Assembly: GCA_016271365.2 (NCBI GenBank)
Contig: JADMNL010000022.1
Location: 223,734,501 to 223,798,500, forward strand
DNA: 64,000 nucleotides
Reading direction: 5' to 3'
DNA from: Neoceratodus forsteri
Lineage: Eukaryota; Chordata; Ceratodontiformes; Ceratodontidae
A program made the translations under genes and the position numbers. Below are positions 58,640 to 64,000 of the stretch, piece by piece. A model generated the notes under the pieces. The model had not been told where the DNA came from and did not search any database. It worked only from the letters and a program-made list of their open reading frames with translations. Every line of letters begins with the position of its first letter. Position 1 is the first letter of the stretch.

Positions 58640-59652
58640 TTGTGCTGTCATCAGATAAATTTTGCAACCTCTGGTGGCTCCTGGATCGGTTCCTCTTGGC
58701 CATGGGTTTTTTATTAGGAGTAACCCTGCTCGGTTTTCTTGGATGGCCCCTCTGAACTTTGTGCCACTCATCTCCTTGCTCTAGTTCTGTCTGCACTGCT
58801 CCAGATGTTATCTCCATGGGTGCAGGAGGGCCCTCCATATTCTGCCCAGTGGTGCCACATGGTGGTTGCAAGGGTTGCCTCATATCTCGTCCTTTAGGCT
58901 GGATTGTCAGTAGAAATTGTTCCACCTCCCCCCAGGGTATTAAACAATATGGAAAACCTCATTATATTGGACTCTTAGCATAGCTGGGTACTTCAAAGAA
59001 GTAGCAGTGCCCATTTTGTAGAGTTGCTGTTTCACTCCTGCATATGCCCTTCTCTGTCTTGCAAGCTCCTGCGAATAGTCTTGATATAATTGGATCAAGC
59101 AGCTCTGCCATGACACATTTTTCCGCTCCCTTGCCAACCACAAATACCTTTCCTTCACTGGATACCTTAAAACTTGCACAGTATGGGGCGAGGGTGCTCA
59201 CCTTGTTTAGGTTTGGGGGCTAGCGAGCAATGGGCCCTCTCCAGTTCTGGTGGTGCCTCATGTTCCAGATTTAACATCACTGGTAGAGCATTTTCCAGAA
59301 ACAAGATCATGTACTTGCCCTCCATGCCTTCCGGGATGCCCACAATCCTTATATTTTGCCTCCTAGCCCTGTTCTCCATATCATCCACTTTGAACTGCAG
59401 GTATTGAATCTGTCCATGATGTTCTAGCAAGTAGCCATCCTGTTGGACCAATTGTTCAGCCTGCACCTTTGCTATGTTCTCTGTACCCTCCACCCTGTGG
59501 GCTAGTAGCTGTAAGTCCTCATTTATTTTGGAGGAAGAGAGCTTAAGTTGGGCTGTGTCTTGTAAAACTTTGCTCAGCATCACCATCATTTTAGCGATGT
59601 CCTGAGCCATGCTGGTGGTGGAGTTTGGTGTGACCCTTGCCCCCTCTGCCAT
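58640..59652 (-). pseudogene. L1 no. 3 ORF1 (RNA-binding protein) remnant
   Basis: The ATG is at 59650-59652. The first 160 codons are open: a long coiled coil with heptads (DIAKMMVMLSKVLQDTAQL through LLEHHGQIQYLQFKVDDM), then the RRM start ENRARRQNIRIVGIPEG. After a shift the C-terminal domain reads YPVKERYLWLARERKNVSW, QDYSQELARQRRAY and KYPAMLRV near 59170-58975. A basic serine-rich tail (RNRSRSHQRLQNLSDD) follows near 58700-58640, where the L2-like element B enters. The NIRIVG and YPA.LRV motifs are diagnostic of L1 ORF1p. It packages L1 RNA in the cytoplasm. Confidence 0.88.
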
Positions 59653-60039
59653 TCTATCTACACTCTGCTACCCAGCTCATGCACTTCAGTATGGTCACTG
59701 TAAGGACTGGGTGATGTTGCTGTTGCAGCCTAGAGCATGGGTGCCATGCGACGGAGCCAGTCCAATTGAACACAACACAGCTGCCCGATACCTCACTCGA
59801 TTCTAATGGGAAATGGCTTATTTTACATTGCGAGTATTCTGGTAAACAAACCTTGGTTTTTCATACATGGGATCATCGGATGGGTGCTTGAGGGTTCAAA
59901 AGGTCCCTCTCGCTAGAATTAGTGTGCCACCATGTTGGCTGCCAGGCTCCGCCCCCTACTATTTTATTTTATTTTACTTTTTTTAGGCAGTGGTGTGCAG
60001 TGTTTCAATCCCGACACCAATTCTGGATCCCTGTGCAGC

Positions 60040-60258
60040 TCCACTACTCCATTCTCTGTCAGTCCTCGCCACGTGGAACAGACTGCCAGATAGATTCAGC
60101 AGATAAATTTAAAAGAGCTTGGAAGACACACATGGGACTAACCAAAAGCAGGCAGGCAAAAAATGGAGGCAGGAGGTATTCTTAAAGGGGGGAGATTATG
60201 GCAGACTGGATGGGCCATGGGGTCCTTATCTGCTGACAAATATCTATGTTTCTATGTG
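60040..60258 (+). mobile_element. CR1-type LINE 3' end
   Basis: The last CR1 codons (a WNRLPDRF-like phrase and FKRAWKTHMGL near 60075-60135) are followed by GCAGACTGGATGGGCCATGG, GGTCCTTATCTGCTGAC and an ATCTATGTTTCTATG tail. Confidence 0.85.
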
Positions 60259-60479
60259 ACCAAGGTTTAAGGAAGAAATGAGTTAATGTAAGAGCAGTAA
60301 AGCAAAGTAGGAGAAAGGGTAGCAGAGGACACTAGAATGAAAGACCAAAAGAGAGATAGGCAAAGCCAAAGAGACAGAAAAAGGAAAAATTGGGGGAGGC
60401 AGTGTGGACACTCAGCACTCATGGGCACTTGGAGTCATTATTCTAGTATTATTCTAGTGACCAGAGGTTAGATCTTGGG
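60259..60479. other. No gene recognised
   Basis: Purine-rich, adenine-rich sequence of unknown origin. Confidence 0.5.
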
Positions 60480-60742
60480 TCCCTGTGTTATTAAGTATTC
60501 TTACTGTTTTCATATTTTGCACTGTGTCTTTTGAGACAGGAGCTACATAAATAAAATAAATTGGTTTGTGTAATAAATAATTAATTATAAAAGCGTACCT
60601 GGCAGACTTTCTCACTTCTATAAGGAGAATGCAGGCATGCTTTTACAGTTGTTCTTGAGTCAGTTCAGAATTTCACCTCTAGTGAGGATAGCAGTGCAGT
60701 ACAAATGCTTCCAACCTTTAAGCTTAATTAAGAGGACAGATT
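60480..60742. repeat. Left part of a chimeric repeat also found at 28.99-29.22 kb
   Basis: It matches the other copy through TTATTAAGTATTCTTACTG, TAATAAATAATTAATTATAA and AAGGAGAATGCAGGCATGCT, ending at the same junction with CR1. Confidence 0.65.
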
Positions 60743-61270
60743 TCAGCAAGTCCCCATGATAGAGATCAGATGTACCGGTCTGTAATTCCACTGGTGCCCA
60801 CTGCCCCTCTCTTGTAAAGAAGTACTACATCTCTGCCCCTCCCCCATCTTCCAAGACCAACCATGTTGTAAGAGAGCAGGTATATAGATCTGCCAATGGC
60901 TCTGCCTCTGCCCCCTCCAACTTTTTTCAGTACATGGTGAGTGGGGGTGGTGAAACCCATCTGGCTCAGTGCCTTGTTTACCAGCAACCCTCATAGCCCT
61001 TTGATGTATCCAGTCCCCTGTAATTTGCCCAATGTCCAATGTCTGCCTGTCCTCCTCCCTCAGATGTTTTTAGCACTCTGGAAGAGTGGTTCCTTCTCCA
61101 CCATGAATACTGAGCTGAAGTATTCATTCAGTAGGTTTACCTTCCCCTTATCCTTGACCTTCAACACCCTAATTAAAGCCTTATCGTTAACCTTTACACA
61201 TCCACAAACCTGAGCTCTGGTTCAATGCTGGCCTTTTCTACCACTGCTCTTGCTACCCTCAGCCTGATCT
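60743..61270 (-). pseudogene. CR1-type LINE fragment, N-terminal RT (second copy of the chimeric unit)
   Basis: On the minus strand: GQITGDWIHQRAMRV near 61030, LVNKALSQMGFTT near 60985, YLLSYNMVGLGRWGRGRDV and SGITDRYI near 60890-60770. These parallel the CR1 fragment at 29.2-29.6 kb, including the same truncation point. Frames are broken and catalytic RT motifs are absent. Confidence 0.75.
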
Positions 61271-61479
61271 GGCAAACCGTATGCAGAAGCCGCAGTGACA
61301 TTTCAATAGCGAAGTACATTACAGTGGCAAGTTGCTGTTGCCAATGTAATATACTCACTAAACCCCGGCACTGTTTTCTCCTCTCCCCGAATCAACTCTG
61401 AACTGGAGTTGATAATCCTTAGTTATGGGGGGTGCAGTGGGCAGTTTCCCCTGTATGGGAGGTTGGGAGAGCAAAGCCC

Positions 61480-61690
61480 CTGGAAAAAAACAGTTTCCCG
61501 ATGGAAAAACAGTGGTGGAATTCAAGCATGCATGGGACAGTCATAAGGCAATTCTAGGGGGTGGGGGTAGGAAGAAGTAGGCTGCTGGTTAACTAGGATC
61601 TGAAGCTTATCCACTAGGTAGGGAAATGGGCTGACTGGGTGGGCCAAGCGGTCCTTATCTGCCATCAAATTCTATGTTTCTATGTTTATG
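61480..61690 (+). mobile_element. CR1-type LINE 3' end
   Basis: A VVEFKHAWDSHKAILGG-like phrase near 61510-61560 is followed by a 3' UTR with GACTGGGTGGGCCAAGCGGT, CCTTATCTGCCATC and a TTCTATGTTTCTATG tail. The terminal block is nearly the same as that at 12.17 kb. Confidence 0.85.
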
Positions 61691-61719
61691 CCTGCGGCCT
61701 CGTGCACCCCCCCCACCTG

Positions 61720-62785
61720 GGCATTAATCTACTAGCAGAGCCCTCCTCTGTCGGGGATTAATGCTTACTTGTAGTTTGTTCCAGGTCGACAGGATTACAT
61801 GGCTAAATACAGCTTTACCATAAAGTGTGCAGAATCTGGTTACTTTTGGTAGCATGAAAGCATTGTTTCTAAGGGTGTAGGAGCTATGATAATGATGAAA
61901 AAGGGAGGTGATGTAGGAAGGGACTTTGTTCTGGAATATTTTAAGAGCCCAGATAGTGATGTGTAGCATCTTTCTTGCAGCCCGGGAAGCCCAGCCTACA
62001 GCTGCATAAAAGGCATAATGGTGAGTTCTGTAGGGTGCATTAGTTATAAGGCAGATCACGTGATGAAACAGAATATCAAACTTATGAAGGTTGGTTACTG
62101 TGCTACTATTATAAATGATATCCATGTAGTTGAGCAAGGGAAGACAGGTAGCTTAAATCAGCCTTTTCCTAATACCTAAGGGAAAAAGGGATTTGTTTCT
62201 GTAGAGAAAAGCAGTCTTATTTTCAGTGTTCTAGCAAGGGATTCAATGTGGTATGTGAAGGATAGTTTACTATCTAACCATACCCCTAGGTATTTGAATT
62301 GATCAACTGACTCTAGTGTGTCTTCTGGTAAACTTAGTATAGGTGCCGGAGTGGCCAGTCCATGTAGAGAAGTTGGGGATTTGGGGGTAAAAAGTACATC
62401 ATTTTAGTTTTCTTGGTATTTAATAATAGTTTTGATCTTTGCAGGTTTCACTCCAACTGACTAAAATCAGACTATAGTTCTGTGACAACGTCTTACAATG
62501 AGGGTTTGGATGTATAAAGGATGATATCATCCATGAAAAAGTGGAGTCTGGAGTTATGAATGTTGTCACTAAGGGATTTGATGTAAATTGTGAATAATGG
62601 GTCCAAGAATGGATCCCTGGGGTACACCTCTTGTTATCGATAGGGAAGAGGAATGGAGTCCATTGGTTTTGATCCGTTGGAGTTGACCAGTAAGATAGCT
62701 AGAGAACCAGTTTAGTGAGCAGTTATTCAGATCAAGGGGTTTGAGTGTGGCTTACAGTATTATGATTGACCGTGTTGAAGGCCTT
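61720..62785 (-). pseudogene. L2-like LINE fragment (RT and C-terminal domain)
   Basis: Read on the minus strand: KAFNTVNHN (motif A remains) near 62785-62755, GVPQGSILGP near 62625, catalytic FMDDIILYTS near 62535, DQFKYLGVWLDSKLS near 62310, LPLLNYMDIIYNSS near 62130, NAPYRTHHYAFYAAVGW near 62045 and the end VILSTWNKLQVSIN near 61790. The pattern is that of the CR1/L2 superclade, most like L2 in the THH and LNYMDIIY phrases. Several stops and frameshifts make it inactive. Its left side abuts a CR1 tail. Its upstream side is interrupted by the foldback element at 62786. Confidence 0.8.
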
Positions 62786-62852
62786 GAGGTTTCCATGGGA
62801 ACAAGACCTCTCGAGCTGCACTCTTGTGGTCTCCAGTTTCCATGGAAACCTC
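62786..62852. mobile_element. Foldback MITE, copy 3 (short form)
   Basis: GAGGTTTCCATGGGAAC and GTTTCCATGGAAACCTC form the arms. The apex CCTCTCGAGCTGCACTCTTG is nearly identical to that of copies 1 and 2. The right flank CATATACTATCTTCTGTATT parallels the flank at 21.46 kb. It sits next to RT motif A of an L2-like LINE. Confidence 0.75.
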
Positions 62853-63050
62853 TCAACTGAAAAATAAACTTTCTGTGTATGACTGTTCATATACTATCTT
62901 CTGTATTAAGAAGAGAAAGTTAAAGAGCTAGTGTACTGCCTTAAACTAATATTAGATTTTAAATGCAGCCAACCATTACCTTTTATATCTGAGGTTTTTT
63001 TTCTTTTCCCTTTGTTTAATTAGAAGATTGTTTACCTGATGTTAGTAGGT
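62853..63050. other. No gene recognised
   Basis: AT-rich spacer between two foldback elements. Confidence 0.5.
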
Positions 63051-63298
63051 GTGATGAGTGGAACAGCTCTAAGCCTGGCAGCTGACATATCTTGCACTAC
63101 TGCCCCACACCTCAGCATCAGTATTATGACCTCACTGATTGTGACATCACTGCTACTTAGGAACAGAAAGTGGGTGACTGCCATATCATTCATCTGTGAT
63201 ATCACAGTCAGTGAGATCATAATGCTGATGACGTAGTGTGGGGCAGTAACGTTAGATATGTCAGCTGCCAGGTAAGAGCTTTTCCACACATCCATCAC
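63051..63298. mobile_element. Foldback MITE (248 bp, arms about 100 bp)
   Basis: The left arm 63051-63150 pairs with the right arm 63197-63298. Matching blocks are CCTGGCAGCTGACATATCT, TACTGCCCCACAC, CATCAG(T/C)ATTATGA and CTCACTGA(T/C)TGTGA, and the outer ends are GTGATG/CATCAC. The loop is about 46 bp. Mirror-like open frames on the two strands are a consequence of this symmetry, not genes. Confidence 0.9.
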
Positions 63299-64000
63299 AA
63301 TGTTATTACATAGAATACTTTCTGATAAGCAAAAGGAAAAAGAAAAATACTTCAGAAATAAAAAGTTACAACTGACTACTATTTAAAATTTGTATTATTA
63401 TCCTGTCTTCCTGTTTTGGCTCCACTAGCTCTTTAGAAAGGCAACTGCTTTTTTGATCATGATTATTTTTTTGGATGCCTATCAACTGTTTGATGAGAGA
63501 GAATGCTTGAAATTAAGCAGGAGATAACTGGTGTTCATAATCAATACATTCATATACAGTACAAAGCACAGGATATGCATTCTTAGGATTTTTTACATTT
63601 TTTGTTATGTATTGATTTACAAAGTTATTTGGATCATTATAATAAGATATTCAGTGCTTACAAAAAATGTCCTTTACAAGGCACCATACCATAAAATGTC
63701 ATCATGAAAAACATTCAGTAATAGAAGAAATAGAACACAATACTATTAATTTATGTGCAATGTACTTTACCAGGTAAACAGTCAAAGAGTCCTGATGGGC
63801 TACTTTTCAGCTGTGACCTGGAGGGCGAAAGAACGGGGATTGGAAAGGAAATAAAATACACACATTCCAGTGCAGGCAAAGAAAAAAAAATGAATACAGA
63901 GTCATCATATATACAGAGTCACAGTGTACAGAGGGTATGACAATAACTGCTCAGAAATGATAAACAGGGGTCTATATACTATATACGAGGCCCTGGAGGG
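63299..64000. other. No gene recognised; possible L2/MIR tail
   Basis: AT-rich DNA. TACTTTACCAGGTAAACAG near 63763-63781 resembles the reversed L2/MIR 3' end; the 80 bp after it could be a diverged minus-strand SINE or LINE tail. Nothing else is supported. Confidence 0.45.

Larger units (their letters stand above)
47673..59984 (-). mobile_element. L1/Tx1-type LINE no. 3, full length but entered by three elements
   Basis: The minus-strand L1 runs from its 5' end near 59965 (GGGGGCGGAGCCTGGCAGCC, followed by an AACATGGTGGC YY1-like site) through ORF1 and ORF2 to a poly(A) end near 47690. The 15-bp stretch TATTTTACTTTTTTT occurs at both edges (47673-47687 and 59970-59984) and is the likely target-site duplication, although its A/T composition lowers certainty. 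Segments 53036-56145 and 56425-58612 are later insertions; without them the L1 is about 7 kb. Confidence 0.8.

Noticed and set aside
63032..63298. Mirror-image frames of 65 and 88 codons on opposite strands
   Set aside because: They are produced by the symmetry of the foldback hairpin.
1..64000. CRISPR arrays, bacterial promoters, ribosome-binding sites, rRNA operons
   Set aside because: The DNA is clearly vertebrate (L1, CR1, L2, MIR-like SINEs, spliceosomal introns, V segment). The regular repeats seen are minisatellites and transposon tails. No intact tRNA gene was recognised either; only the degenerate tRNA-derived heads of SINEs.

Overview
The window is vertebrate nuclear DNA that consists almost entirely of nested and decayed transposable elements. 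No operons, ribosome-binding sites or bacterial features are present. The mixture is: long L1/Tx1-type LINEs; several CR1 and L2-like LINEs; MIR-type tRNA SINEs; a PIF/Harbinger transposon of about 7.7 kb; a Penelope-like element; and many foldback MITEs. CR1 3' ends close with an ATG-TTTCT-type tail. This mixture suggests an amphibian, and I favour a caecilian. That placement is an inference from repeat content and is not proven here.

Layout. 1-9.9 kb is one plus-strand L1, split by a minus-strand L2-like LINE (2.2-5.57 kb) and by a TIR transposon (6.96-9.65 kb), which itself contains a Harbinger MITE (7.86-9.56 kb). 9.9-13 kb holds a possible host terminal exon (10.28-10.54 kb), a MIR-like SINE, a palindrome cluster with a foldback element, and a CR1 tail. 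12.99-20.69 kb is a Harbinger transposon with three genes: a SANT/Myb protein (minus), a second Myb/NAIF1-like protein (plus) driven from a TATA-box promoter, and a HARBI1-like transposase (minus). The transposase and the SANT gene each close into one reading frame when one or two phase-1 introns are removed. 20.8-24 kb has a second foldback element and a Penelope-like element with a hammerhead-like motif. 24-27.8 kb is mostly unassigned, AT-rich, with a degenerate tandem duplication. 27.8-33.5 kb holds CR1 and L2-like fragments. 33.70-40.19 kb is a nearly full-length minus-strand L1 with a probable 13-bp target duplication. 40.2-43.8 kb has microsatellites, CR1 pieces and a foldback MITE.

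The most biologically distinctive feature is at 44.74-45.26 kb (minus strand): an antigen-receptor variable segment. It has a leader exon, a short intron with phase-1 splicing, an Ig-type V exon with both conserved cysteines and the FR2 tryptophan, and a 23-bp-spacer recombination signal with a perfect CACAGTG heptamer. It most resembles T-cell receptor alpha/delta V segments and carries an in-frame TAG plus a leader frameshift, so I call it a V pseudogene. The window may therefore lie in or near a TCR locus heavily invaded by transposons.

47.67-59.98 kb is a third L1 (minus). It was entered by a MIR-like SINE and an L2-like LINE (53.0-56.1 kb) and by another L2-like LINE (56.4-58.6 kb). 60-64 kb contains CR1 tails, a second copy of a chimeric CR1-containing repeat, an L2-like fragment, and two further foldback elements.

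Few genes here are likely to be functional for the host. The transposon genes are all broken to some degree, mostly by nonsense mutations, several of them CGA to TGA changes expected from CpG methylation decay. Names and boundaries come from reading motifs by eye. No database search was possible.
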